This document shows positions 22,100 to 34,757 of a stretch of 64,000 nt of DNA, in pieces. The notes beneath the pieces were generated by a model that worked only from the letters and a program-made list of their open reading frames with translations, was not told the DNA's origin and made no database searches. Position numbers and translations under genes: made by a program. Numbering within the stretch: the first letter of the stretch is position 1; each line of letters starts with the position of its first letter. Source of the DNA: Lathyrus oleraceus (Eukaryota > Streptophyta > Magnoliopsida > Fabales > Fabaceae); the NCBI RefSeq assembly GCF_024323335.1, contig NC_066581.1, forward strand, positions 179,979,330 to 180,043,329, read 5' to 3'.

Positions 22100-23050
22100 T
22101 TGCTTCTTGTCTTGCATTTCATATATGGCTCTGTTTGTGTCCTTCATTTTCTGAATCTAGCTTGCACGCCCACAGGTCTGGTTCAAATTTCTTCATGGCC
22201 TTCTCAAAAACTTTCCAAGTTGCCTTCTGATTACTTTGTCTCCATGAAGACCACGATTCAAAAGCTTCTCTTGTCAAAGCAAACATAGTAACCTATATTA
22301 CCTTCACGTCATGTATTTTGTTGTCTTCAAAATACTGATAAAATTGGACCAGCCACCGATAAGCCCCTCTCTTGTTAAAACTTGGAATTGATGCTTTGGA
22401 AGGTTGCCTACTTTCCTGGCTTCCAATCTTCTCATCCATGGGTCATCTATTTTATTCCACTAGCATAAAGGCACTGCTTGTCTTTATGAAAGGAATGACC
22501 GGGTCTATATTTTCCCCAAAATGTTGCTCCTCATTGATCAGCATCCATGAATCTATCCCCATTCACGTCCTCTTCCTCCGTAAATTCCTCCATTAACATC
22601 ACTTGATACTGCTTTTTAATGCAGAAATGATCCTGTCTATATTTTTCACCACACCTAAGACACAGTTTGATTGGATCCCCCATGAGAAGGTGGGCTCGCT
22701 CAAAGGGTCAGTTTGTGCATCATTTGTCCAAGCCGATATTGTGGAGAGTTTGTGTTAAGGGAATCGAGATGTGAATTGTGTAAAGAAATTTTTCTGTTAG
22801 GATTCTGAGTGAAGAGAGAAACTAGCACTATAATTTGTTGACCCTATCAATTCCATAATCTCCTGAAAACTTAGGAATGCCAGTTTTTCTGAAGATGCTT
22901 ATCGACATATAAACTAGCACCTTTGCCTGGCACAATGTGCTCCTCTGCCATGGCTTAATATCAGAGCCTCTCTCGCCTCTTGGGTCGTCTGCTCAATGCT
23001 CACCAATTGGGTGAGGTTCTCCATTTCTACAAACCTCTTTAGCCTAGCAT
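22100..23050 (-). pseudogene. Ty3/gypsy gag remnant, heavily decayed
   Basis: On the minus strand a zinc-knuckle-like stretch, CLRCGEKYRQDHFC, is encoded around 22640-22680, and a Trp-rich capsid-like stretch (ESWSSWRQSNQ) near 22250. Stops and frameshifts are frequent. Further upstream on this strand, about 22905-23050, a gag-start-like piece (MENLTQLVSIEQTTQEA) is followed by the MITE. The composition resembles gag of chromovirus-type gypsy elements; lineage is uncertain. Confidence 0.5.
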
Positions 23051-23058
23051 CTTGCAAA

Positions 23059-23493
23059 CTATGAAGCACGGACACCTCTAAGAGTAGGCGTGTCGTGGTG
23101 TCCGACACGCGTCGGTGTCCGACACTTGTATGACACCCGTACGACACGTGTCGGAAAAGTCAGAGAAGTGTCTCCCAAAAAATAGATTTTTTCTTTGTTT
23201 CAACACTCTTAGAATCGATGTCGGACACCCGTATGAGACTCATACAACCCATATCAAACAATTCAGACAAGTTTTTTTATAAAAAAATAGTTTTCAACAA
23301 TACCTTACACATCTTTTGAATATGTATCAAAGCAATATTATCAACGAAAAATTAAAGACTAATTTTGATGACAATATTTTTAACTCTTTTAATTATAAAT
23401 AGATAAATGAAGCTTAAATACTATGGTATATGTAGCGGTGTCGGAGTGTCCGTGTCGTGTCCCGATGTCCGTGTCAGAGTCCGTGCTTCATAG
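23059..23493. mobile_element. 435-bp MITE with 8-bp target duplication
   Basis: Terminal inverted repeats CTATGAAGCACGGA and TCCGTGCTTCATAG bound 435 bases flanked by identical CTTGCAAA (23051-23058 and 23494-23501). Eight-base duplications are typical of hAT elements. No protein is encoded. Both ends are dense in GTGTCCGACAC-type repeats, with an AT-rich middle. It sits within the old gypsy remnant and is younger than it. Confidence 0.8.
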
Positions 23494-23501
23494 CTTGCAA
23501 A

Positions 23502-24120
23502 TCCTATTTGGTCTCTTGAATTTCTCCCTGTTGCCTTGCTCAAACTTGTTCTTTCTCTCTTTCTCTCATGCAATTCCATTCCCTGAGCACCATCTTCATG
23601 GACCCTAATCTTCTCTCCATTCTTATGCCAACTATGAATCCTGCTTCACATGATACCCACAGCTTCTAGATGGATGGATCTATGATATCAGTTTATAAAT
23701 TGTACTAATAACTGGATTAAAAAAGCAATTGAGTTGAAATTTAATTGAAGAACCCTAATTCACAAATTCTATACTGGTGGGGTAGTAAAACTAGGCTAGG
23801 GTAAAAGATATAATGCATACCCTTACGCCTGGTATTCGAGAGACCAAGACTCTCCCACAACAATGATCACACTCAATGTCCTCCCCCTTTCATCTCTTCC
23901 CCTTTTATTTCTCTCTCCTGTCACTGAATCACAATTACACATTCTGTTGCACTTTATAATCATCTTAACTAATTCATAAGACAGGGATCACCTGTTCGCA
24001 TTCTGTTTCCTCACATACACCCTCTTAATTGGAGGCCTCTGCTTGTCATAAAACAATATTGACTTTTCATAATCCGAATGAATTATTATTTTTTGAAGCC
24101 CGTGACTAGGTAGTAACTAG
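23502..24120 (-). repeat. Probable 5' leader and 5' LTR of the old gypsy element
   Basis: After the MITE the gag leader resumes. A degenerate primer-binding site (minus strand TGATATCATAGATCCATCC) lies at about 23661-23680. LTR-like sequence follows from about 23690 and matches 19070-19270, including GAGAGACCAAGACTCTCCCA. Boundaries are approximate. Confidence 0.5.
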
Positions 24121-27100
24121 TAACTTATTTCTTCTTTGGTTGGTGCAGAACCTTGTCAGAATTGCCATTTCATAGATCTCGGCGAATCAAAGTATCCAGG
24201 TTTTTCTTCCCTCTAATTTTTTGCTTTTGCTGGCTTTTTTGCGTAATAAATTACAAAGAGGTATTTGTTTGTGTAGTGGCATCATAACTTGAAAACAAAT
24301 GCTCTATAGTTCCATCTATTTTGATATTTCATATGGTAACGCAGAGGTTAGATTCTAACCTCTGAATTCTGGAGTCTAACTGAATTGAATCTGTTAATCA
24401 AATTTGCCATGTACTTCCTTTATACAAAGTTGTTTTAATGTTCTTCAATTTGGCCAGTTTAAACCCTAATCTATGGAAACTCAAATTTTATGGAGTACAA
24501 CCATAATGTGTTCACCCCCCACCACATACACAGACATAATGATGAAAGGGATTTTGAAGGGAACTTAAATTATTTATTCCTGTATATGTATAAATCGACT
24601 TGGTAGGTTAACTCAAGGTGCAAGTTTACATTTCAATTTTACTTGCTCTAGCTGTTTGATTGCCTTTGGAATGGAGCTTCATTGTTTGTCTATATTCTGT
24701 TTTACTATCTTGCTAGTGTCTTTGGTCAATAGTTCCGCCGTATACTCAGATGTGAGATTTGCTGTATTTACCGGTTCTGTCTCTGAGTTGTCTTCCTGTC
24801 CATTTGTATCTGTTGGACAAGGATTTATGGCGTTTTTAATTGAGAAATTAACTAGATTAGTGGTACCTTTTAGTCACATGGGAATAGCTCAAGTTATAAG
24901 GGACAATTGATGGTTGGGTTAGAATGCTTCCCTTTATGAGCGAAATGTTGGTGAATATGTGCTATATTCTGTTACACAGTACTTTATGGGCCAGATATAC
25001 TTTGCAAGTTTTGACCCATTAAATAAAGAGTTGCAGGCCGAAACAAAATTTTATACTTTGTGGATCAATTGCACACACTCCAAATTGGTACAGCGGACAT
25101 CTAGGTATGATTGAAGCCTGTATTGTTGACAATTCTCTAAAGTAGTTTCTTTTTTTATTACTTGGTTATTTTAAATCGGGCCATTTCAACTGTTAAGCTG
25201 CGACATTTTTTAAATATCTTTACGGAGCATTAGGCTTGTTATTTGACCTCCCTTAGAGTTAGTAACTTCTTGAGGTTACCTGTAACCAAGGATTTGTTTT
25301 TGTTTTGATTTGAGATTCAGAGAGTTTAAAGTAATTGGTATATACAGTTAATGATGAAGCATGGTTGTTTTACATAAAATGATCGACATAGTAGTTTTGA
25401 TCTGGGAATCAATCTTAAAATATCATGCCGAGTTAGACATTGTAGTTTTGAACTGGGAATCAATCTTAAAATATCATGACGAGCTAATTTGCGAAATAAA
25501 ATAGCAAGTACTAATCCAAGCATTATTTGCACATAGCAATAATTTTGAAGATGATGTGTATGTTTATGGTGGTGATGATCTAATAGCATCCTAGTCTAAA
25601 TCCCAAAGTTTGTTTTTTTGCCATACCCCTTTGTCCCGTTCTTCTCACATCGCAAAGGGCATATTGTATGAAATAGACGAGTAAAATAGTTATTTTTAAT
25701 AGAAGTAAAATTGATTTTCTTCTCAGTCATTTTTTTTTACTAATAGAAGCAGTCGAATGCTTTCGTTCGTTATAAAATATTTTTATTAACTAAATTCGAA
25801 GATAGATAATTTATAATTTGAAGTAAAATTTCTTTTAATGTTGTACACAGGGCTGTCGTCTGCGACGATGTGCAAAATAAATTACAATACAAAAACATAT
25901 CCTCAAATTTATAATTAAATAAGTTTTTTTTTTGTTATGGTTGAATCATAGCTAATCACCGTATTATCTAAAAGCCTTGGTTATAGACATGCTTAACTGA
26001 GCCTTCATTAAGTTGTTTCTTCGACTGTATTCTAATATGACCATTTGTTTCATAACGGTCATGCTACTTATCATGGACTGATATTAGATTTTTAGGAGCT
26101 CCTTCTCCTATTTGTTGAGTTTTATGAATATTTTTTTGTTGCCTTTGGAAATATTTCTTTCCGTATATAAATTGTCTTTGAAATTTTTTCCTTTGAAGAA
26201 CAATTGGGTTAAGAGGATTTCTTTACTGAAAATAATTAGTTCCGAGAGATTTCTTTATCTTTTGAAAAATTATTAAAAGTGATAGTTGAGGATTAAATTC
26301 CAGAATGATTATTTTAAGTAAACAACATTTAGTCAATAGTTTTTCTCGGTTTATTCATCCTAAGTTATTGGGTTATACACTTTCCCTCCTTATTGGTGTT
26401 TAGAGAGTATTCTTTTGCTCAATCAAAAAAGAAAAAGAAAAGAAGGTATTCCTTTGCACATTCTCAAACGACTATAACGACTTTTCCATTTTTTCCACAA
26501 AGGGGTTGTTGTAATTTTTTTCTCATACAATTTAATTTTTAATCGTATCTTGTACAAACACTTATCTATCGTAACATTCTCATGCGTAACACCATTCTTA
26601 TTATCCTGATTGTTCGATCATCTATTATTTACTTTCGTACGACAAATTAATCTTATAGTTGGATGGTAAATTTCCATCTTTATATACAACAATCAAATTT
26701 TATCTCATTAAATTCAATCAATTTTTATTATAATATTCTATCATATATCATGATTTTATCTAAATATCATGATTTTATCTAAATTATCAATCTCGAGATC
26801 TTTTTAAGTAATTTTTATATACTTTTTAACTGTTTTGTTCCTCTCAATCTAATTTATTCAACTTACTAAAGAATTCACCGGTCCATTATTTACATATAAC
26901 AACTGTGTACAACTTATTACAATATTTTTGCGCGATAATTGCTGCAATTGTATTTTACGTGTGGTGGAGGTGCTAGAATTTCCATGATTTATGTTAATTA
27001 TTAGAAAACAAAGAATGGGTCATCTTGAAAGGGATGTTTCCTTTATTATTTCCTATGCTGTCGACATTGTAAGGTGCTGCGAAGTTGCAGTGAAGACAAC

Positions 27101-28024
27101 AGGGCATTTATATTGCTTGTCATGTTCCAAGTCTTATTCCAGCTTGACATTTCAAAAATGTCATTTTCTTGAGATTACTTGTTTTTACTAGCTTCTTTTC
27201 TGAAAGTCCGAATATACTGCTAAATATGTAAAGAAGTCAATAAATTTTTTAGGTACGAAGTTACTAGGTAGTTTCTCTTAGTCAACAAAGACTACCTATC
27301 CTAATCCTAGACATAGTCCTAGTCATGAAATGAACATAGTGATCACTAACTAGTGTTTGAAGAGGTAAAAATGGAAATATGAACATGTGATATGACAATA
27401 TGACACATCACTCCTTTTAATCATAGTGCAAATAGAGCAATCTTTGGGAAGTAGGATAGAAAATAGAGTTCTAGATGAAATTAAACTTGTAGGAATAGGC
27501 ATTGTACTTCTCGAATTAATGTATGACCTCACTTGTTTCAATGGGAAGATTTGTTTAGCTTGTCATTTATGATATTCGACATAGTTTAGTCATTGGCGTG
27601 GTCTTTATGGAAGATAGTTGTTGATCTTCTCATGTAAATTGTCTTTGGAAATTCATTGCATTTTTTTATTTAAAAATTCATTGCATTTTTCTACCTACTA
27701 CACATGTCATGTTTTCGCTCATTATTACCAGCCTTTTCATAGTTGAAATGACTTATTTTATAAATAAATTGTTGAAACTATAATGATGTATTTCAATCTT
27801 TGCATTCACGCATTTGATCGAACGGTTCCTATTTAAAACAAAAACTAATAGTTTTGAGAAAATTAAATCTGTTCTTTTTAGCAGTGTGATCAAGATTAAA
27901 TAGTTGATACACACTTAAGCGGCAACAGCCTATTTCGGTTTATAAGATGATAGTATTAAAAAATATAAGTGATACGCACGAGTTTACTTAGGCATCAATT
28001 TGATGTATAATCCATTGTGAACAG
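24121..28024. other. AT-rich intergenic DNA
   Basis: No protein gene is supported. A 55-base segment at 24147-24201, bounded by GGTTGGTGCAG and GTTTTTCTTC, looks like a small exon and could be a 3' UTR exon of the gene at 17706. Open frames near 24656 and 26991 have no recognisable domain. Confidence 0.35.
25385..25486. repeat. 51-bp tandem duplication
   Basis: Two head-to-tail copies of a 51-base unit (starting GACATAGTAG and GACATTGTAG) share CTGGGAATCAATCTTAAAAT with about four differences. Confidence 0.85.
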
Positions 28025-29376
28025 TAGGGGTGTGCATGGATCATAAATCAAACCAAATTGAACCATATATATGGTTCGGTTTGGATCTTAAAATCATTTT
28101 CATAAAATCAATTTATTTTCTTAAAACTGGTTTATAAGTGGATCGATTCGGTTTTAAATCGATTTTTAACAAAAAAAAAAGTAGTTAAAAAAAATAGTTT
28201 TAAATCAATTTTTTTAAAATTAATTTTTTATTTTCTTAAAAAAATTAATTTCAAAACCAATTTTTTTAAAAAATAGTTTTTAAAACTATATTTTAAAAAA
28301 GTCAATTTTATATCAAAAATAATTTTATTTTATTTTAACTAACTTTTTTATTTTCACTAATTATAAAACTATTTTATATAAAAAAATATTTATTTTAAAA
28401 AATTATTTTAAATTTGACTTTTATAATCACCATAAATAATATCTCGATTAAAAATAATCCAAAGTATGGTGTGTTACATAAAAATGGTCATAAAATAAAA
28501 TAATTATGAATCATATTTCTATAAATCATAATTGTTCATAAAATAAATAATTCATAAAAAAATTGTTCAAACTTATAAAATCTCTCATAATTGTTCATAA
28601 ACAAATTTTATGAGATTTTAAAATATATTATTTTTAAAATTTAAAAAATATAAAAAAAACAATTTTTTTTAAGAAAAAAATATCAAATATTAAGAAAAAA
28701 AAAGATTGAAAATAATAAAATTATATTCTGAAAAAATCTTTAAAAAAAATTATTCCAAAATATAAAAATAACTGAAAAAAAATTATTTTAAAAAAATGAA
28801 AATCAAAAAAAAGTTTTTTTTGAAAATAAAATAATAATTTCTATTCTGAAATTATAAAAAATTAAAAAATTTTAAAATTATTTTTTTTCTGAAAATAAAA
28901 GTTTTTTTTTATTTTGAAAATTTAAAAAAATAACCTTTTTGAAAATCTATTTTTAAAAAAAAAACATTCTTTTACTAAAAAAATACAAAATATTTTTGAT
29001 AAAAAATATCTTTTTTATTTAGAAGAAAATAATAATTTTATTTAGAAAAAAATATCAAATATATTTTTTTTGAAAAAAAACATCCAAATGTAATATTTTT
29101 TGTAAAAAGAAAAAAGAATTCTGAATTTTATTTTTAAAATAATTATTTATGAAATTTTAAAAAAAATTAAAATATAAAATTGATTTATAATATGATAAAA
29201 CATAAAAACAGACGAACATAAAAATTTAATGCATAGTAAAATTTGGATATCAATAACAAAATCAAATTTTTATAATGGGTAAATTTTTATTTTAGCATTT
29301 AGTTTGGTTTTTTAAAAGTAGAACCATTTGGATACCAATTTGGTTATGGATAATCGGTTGTTTTTCCACACACCTA
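28025..29376. mobile_element. Possible non-autonomous DNA element, AT-rich
   Basis: The left end TAGGGGTGTGCATGG and the right end CCACACACCTA are inverted, and sequence further in is also related (CCAAATTGAACCAT against its inverted counterpart near 29330). The left part has the GGTTCGGTTTGG phrase common in plant repeats. The interior is very A/T-rich without coding potential. No clear target duplication was found. Confidence 0.4.
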
Positions 29377-30609
29377 ATAAAAAACAGTCTAATAAATCCT
29401 CCCAATTTATATTAAGTGCCACTTTATATAAATAATTAAAATAGCAGTTACTTAATTTTTTTCAATGTAAAATTATAATTTTAATATGTATATTAATTGT
29501 ATTCTAATTTTATCCCCAAATTAATAATATGTATATCATTTTTGAGTTTATTATATTCCACTAAAACTTCTTTATAAACCTTCCATTCATTATTATATTT
29601 TTTTAAAAATCATTGAATATTTGATCATTATTATATAACATATGTATCAATTATTCAATACCGATCATGAATGTTTTTTTTTCAATTAATCTCAATGATT
29701 TTGCACGCAATCTCATGTGAAATTCTCACATACGAATGGGAGTGCATCCTTTCTGGTGAAATATATTTATAGGTGAAATATGAACTATTATTTCGACTTA
29801 ATTTATAAGAAAAAAAATAACTTTTATGTATATTTAAAATAATAGTTAAGTATATTTAATTTTTTGATTTTATGTAAAAAAATAATATAACTATTAATAT
29901 ATTCTTAATTAAATTGTGTTCTACTATCAATATTAAATAATTAATACATATATTTTTTAAAACAAATGAATTAAATGTAGATATATTTTGTTAACATTTA
30001 GATACATTTATAATTAAAAAATTTAGAAGATTTTTTTTATAAATAAGGTCAGAGGAAATATATTTTAAAAAAATAAATAAAAAAATAAAAAAGAGAGAAT
30101 TTTAAAGGTTAGAATGTTTACTTCTCTGTTCCTATACCAATGAGAGACATCATTTTTAGTGAAATATTTCTGCAGTAAAATCTGAACTATATATTTAAAA
30201 AGAAAATCAAAACATAAAAGATAGAATTTTAAAGGTTTAAATGTTCACTGCACTCTTAGTGAAATTCTCACGTGAAAAACCCCCCTCCTTTACACCAATA
30301 TAGAGAGAGTATACCAAATTTTGGTTAACATTCTTCTTTAATGTTGATTATCTAAACCCTTTTATTTATAATTTTATCCTCCTTTACCTAATAAAATAAT
30401 TGAACATTATTGAAAATTTAAATCAAATTCAATCTTAACAAATCAAATTTAAACCTATCTTATTTCTTTTTTGAATAATAGAATTTTGTCCAAACGAAGA
30501 CGCCTTCATTGCACACAAAACACACCCTTATTCGACCTCTTAGAAGAAATCAATCCATGTCTTTGGGCATTTTCATCCGGTTAGACGAAGACGACTTATT
30601 TAGAGGCGG
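29377..30609. other. AT-rich intergenic DNA with degenerate repeats
   Basis: No gene. Phrases such as GTGAAATTCTCAC (29718 and 30259) and TGGTGAAATAT/TAGTGAAATAT (29755 and 30159) recur, suggesting an old degenerate repeat. The stretch from 30500 leads into the copia LTR. Confidence 0.3.
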
Positions 30610-31046
30610 TGAATAGATCTCAAGTTAAAAAATATTATAGATAATATTTTGAAAAATTTAACGGTTAGTGGAAGTGACCCGAATCGATTCGTCGAAACCG
30701 AACCACTATAGAAAAGGTCAAATATGCGTATATAGAATCGAGTTATGATACTAAGAACAAATTTGACCAAAATACTTTTAATCACAATCACTTGAATGCT
30801 ACACTAATAGTAAAGTCCATTTCCAATGACAAAATACAAAAAAACACAATAGAGACAAATTATCGAACACCTTGTATGTAATCAATTTAATTTAGAATTT
30901 TGTATGATTTTGTTGATTTGCAAATCCAACCACAATCTAATAGATTGTGATCAACTTAACAAAATATTTTTTAAAAGGTTATCAAAAAGTTTATCCAAAC
31001 GTATTGATTGCATAATCGATGAATTCAATAATTTGCAAATGAAAAG

Positions 31047-31383
<337 letters not shown>

Positions 31384-32125
31384 ATTTGTTTAGGTAGTTC
31401 CTTAATCGGCCTCACTATGGATACGTCTTCCTCAATTCGAACTTGAATTGAGATATTGAAAATTAACCTTTGTAATTGTAGTTTAGATGAGAAATGTAAC
31501 AATACAATCCCACTAACTCTAAGTTTGATGTTGATTCTAACACTTTCTCTTCCCTTGATTTAAGATTGATCAAGCCACCCAATAATATCAATTTGATCCA
31601 TCATCTCACGTTACTCATTTTCTAGAAACCTCTTTTCTTCAAAGCTTTCACTCGGTCGAATCCAAATTACGTATTGTTGTCACCAAATATTTACCAAGAT
31701 GATCCACTGTCTCACGCTACTCCTTTGCAAGAAACCCATGTTCTTCAAAGCTTTCACTCGATCGAATCCAACTTGCATAATCTTATCCAAAACTTTTAAA
31801 TCCCTAATTGATTTTGAAGGAAAACCCCATCTTGATTTTCTTACTTGAAACTCCCAAAGATCCTCAATCCAATTTACAATTCAACAACCTAAAATGGACG
31901 TTATCAACACTGATTCTAGATGACACCCAAATAAAAAATAATTATGTGTAGTTTGTTTGTATGTATGCATAGAACGTAGGTTGAAGATGAAGAGAACTCT
32001 TTGCATATTCTTGGTTTTATATCTTGAAATAATACATGTACGAAGTATATATATGTGTACAGGTTGAAGGCAAAAGGAATGCAAAAGATTTGAAAAAGTC
32101 ATGAATTTTTGGAAAAATATGTTGC

Positions 32126-32375
32126 ATGTGTCGATCTATGTAAGTCATATGTCAACATATTTGATGCATGTGTCGACCTATGTGTCGGCACATACAAATG
32201 ACACATCAAACAGAAGCTACATGCTTTAAAATTGACCTACATATGTCGACTCATAACTCGTATGTGTCGACTCATAGAAGAATTTTTCTTCTATGTGTCA
32301 ACTCATAAAACAGAAGCTATAGCCTTTAAAAATGATTCACATGTGTCGACTCATAACATGTATGTGTCGACACAT
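32126..32375. repeat. Array of TGTGTCGAC-like motifs in LTR copy A
   Basis: About nine variants of ATGTGTCGAC, many followed by TCAT or ACAT, occur in 250 bases just upstream (minus-strand sense) of the TATATATAT at 32046. LTR copy B has the same array at about 47942-48230. Confidence 0.7.
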
Positions 32376-32567
32376 AAACCTATTTTTCACATAAAAACCT
32401 ATTTTTAATTATGAAACCTTTTCTAAATCATTTCCAAAATATTTTTATGTTTCCTAATGCTAAGATGCACATTAAGACTCAGAGGATACCGTCCAATATA
32501 CTTAAACGCTAACGTATCATAGTTTTGACATCATACAAAATACATCTAACGGGAAATTGCACTCACA

Positions 32568-33140
32568 TACTCCCCATTTTTTATAATGGAAAAAATTGAG
32601 ACGATGCGTTTCGTGTCTTCATGAAGGCTCCCCCTGAATGTATGCATCCCAACTTCATCTTGCAGATGCTTCTCCCCCTTTGACAACATCAAAAAGAGAC
32701 ACAGCAGTCCACGAGAAGTATCTTATATCACACATATACTAATATGACACACATAGGTGTTTACAAAGATAAAACCATCAATAAAACAACATTCACATAG
32801 AATGATGTAAATATTGAAAACGCCTAAACATAAATAAAAGGAATTTAAGCAACAATATAATATAGTTGTCACAAATCATGCCAAATAACATATACAATAA
32901 ACATGAAAATTGAAGGATGCAATGCAATCAATAAATCTAGAGTTGCTTCAAAAATGACACGTTTACATGACATGACATATACCTTTATTGCTCCCGAATG
33001 CTGCACACATATGTGTTAAAGCAAGGCGATTATTTAGATTTATCACGACTCAAATCAAAAATAGAAATGTTATCATAACAATGACACACTACAAGAATTT
33101 TGTTGACATTATAACATGTTCAAACATATTTCATGCCGGT
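32568..33140. other. Outer copia, non-coding 3' internal region
   Basis: It lies between the RNase H end and the 3' LTR. It opens with the purine-tract counterpart and contains GAAGGCTCCCCCTGAATG near 32623. No gene. Confidence 0.5.
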
Positions 33141-34742
33141 TTAGATAAACAATAATCTCACGTATATCATGCAAGAACTAATAATACATAACATGCGTAT
33201 AAACAACAATCTCACATATGTCATGCAAGAACTCATAATAGATAACATGCTATCAACATGCTTGAATACAACACCTTTTTTTTCAACATGTTCACGTAGG
33301 AAATGATGACATATCTCAATATATTTAGTGCGAGAGTGTAACACCGTATTTTTGGTTAGATCAATAGCATTAGCGTTGTCGCACATAATAGGAATACATT
33401 GTAGTTTAATATCAAAATCAAGTAATTTTTGTTTGAGCCACAATATTTTAGCACAACAACTATCGGCTTCTACGTATTCCGCCTCGATAGCTGACAAAGA
33501 AACAAAAACATGTTTCTTGCTATACCAACTTACTAAGGAGTTTGAAAACACGTGGCAAGTTCCACTAGAACTTTTCCTATCCGATTTGCAACCGATAAAA
33601 TCTGAATCGATATAACCTACCAAATTACAATCGCTTCCCTTGGAATACCAAAGCCCATACTTAGATATACCATGAAGGTATCTAACGATACATTTTACGA
33701 CTTTTAAATGTGATTCCTTAGAAGTCGATTGATAACGAGCGCACATACACACACTAAACATAATGTCTGGTCTAGATGCAGTAAGATATATAAGAGATCC
33801 AATCACATCTCTATACTTTTTGACATCAACATCCTTACCATTTTCATCTTTTTCCAAGTTTCCATTTGTGGGCATTTGAGTGTCAATTGACTTTGCATCT
33901 TTCATACCAAATTTCTCTAGCAACTCATTGCAATATTTTGTCTGACACATGAACATACCTTCGTTGAGTTGCTTGATTTGAAGACCGAGAAAGTAGTTCA
34001 ACTCCCCTATGAGACTCATCTCAAACTCACCTTGCATTAGCTTAGAAAACTCCTTGACTAATTGCATGTTAGTGGAACCAAAGATGATATCATTAGCATA
34101 AACTTAAACTAGAAGAGTATGTTTTCCTTAATGTTTAATGAAAAATGTAGTATCTACCTTCCCTTTAGAGTATCCTTGGTCGATTAAGAACTTACTAAGT
34201 CGCTCATACCAAGCCCTAGGGTCTTGTTTGAGACCATACAAAGCTCGTTTTAGTTTATAAAAATGATTAGGATACTCATGATTTTCAAAATCGGGAGGTT
34301 GTGAAACATACATTTCCTCATTAATATATCCATTAAGGAAAGCACTTTTCACGTCCATTTAATATAACTTGAAATCTTTGGAGAAATCATAAGCTAGTAA
34401 AAGGCATATAGCCCCGAGGCGAGCAACCAGAGCATAAGTTTCCTCATAATCAACGCCTTCCTCTTGGTTATAACCTTGAGGAACTATTCGGGCTTTGTTT
34501 CTAGTCATCACTCTATTTTCGTCGAGTTTATTTCTAAAAACCAACTTAGTGCCAATGACTTGATGATCTCGCAGATGAGAGACAAGGTCCCATACATCAT
34601 TTCTTTTAAACTGGTTTAATTCATCTTGCATGGCCATAAGCCAATGCTCATCAAGTAAGGTATCTTTTGCGTTTTTAGGTTCGACTTGTGAAACGGATGC
34701 AAAGTGATAAGAAAAATTACTTATCTTCGAGCGTGTTGTCAC
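33141..34742 (-). pseudogene. Outer copia reverse transcriptase and RNase H, broken
   Basis: Read leftward, this is the copia RT (EHWLMAMQDELNQFKRNDVWDLV, MDVKSAFLNGYINEEMYV, YGLKQDPRAWYERL) followed by RNase H (DSDFIGCKSDRKSSSGTCHV, SLSAIEAEYVEADSCCAKI). Stops separate the pieces at 34359 and near 34100. The catalytic YVDD box is YAND (34089-34100). The C-terminus runs through a 53-bp tandem duplication (33146-33252), which gives a repeated MSSCMTYVRLLFI-like tail that is not family sequence. The RT would copy element RNA; this copy cannot. Confidence 0.82.
33146..33252. repeat. 53-bp tandem duplication at the RNase H end
   Basis: Two consecutive units containing AATCTCAC.TAT.TCATGCAAGAACT, with about six differences. 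Confidence 0.75.
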
Positions 34743-34757
34743 GCCTTTGGTGATGTC

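Noticed and set aside
24656..24910. 84-residue frame with a hydrophobic start
   Set aside because: No recognisable domain, AT-rich intergenic setting; insufficient support for a gene.
26991..27191. 66-residue frame beginning MLIIRKQRMGHLERD
   Set aside because: No domain or neighbours supporting a gene; likely chance.
30605..30609. Target duplication for the outer copia element
   Set aside because: GGCGG on the left does not match CATCC on the right; no duplication can be claimed.
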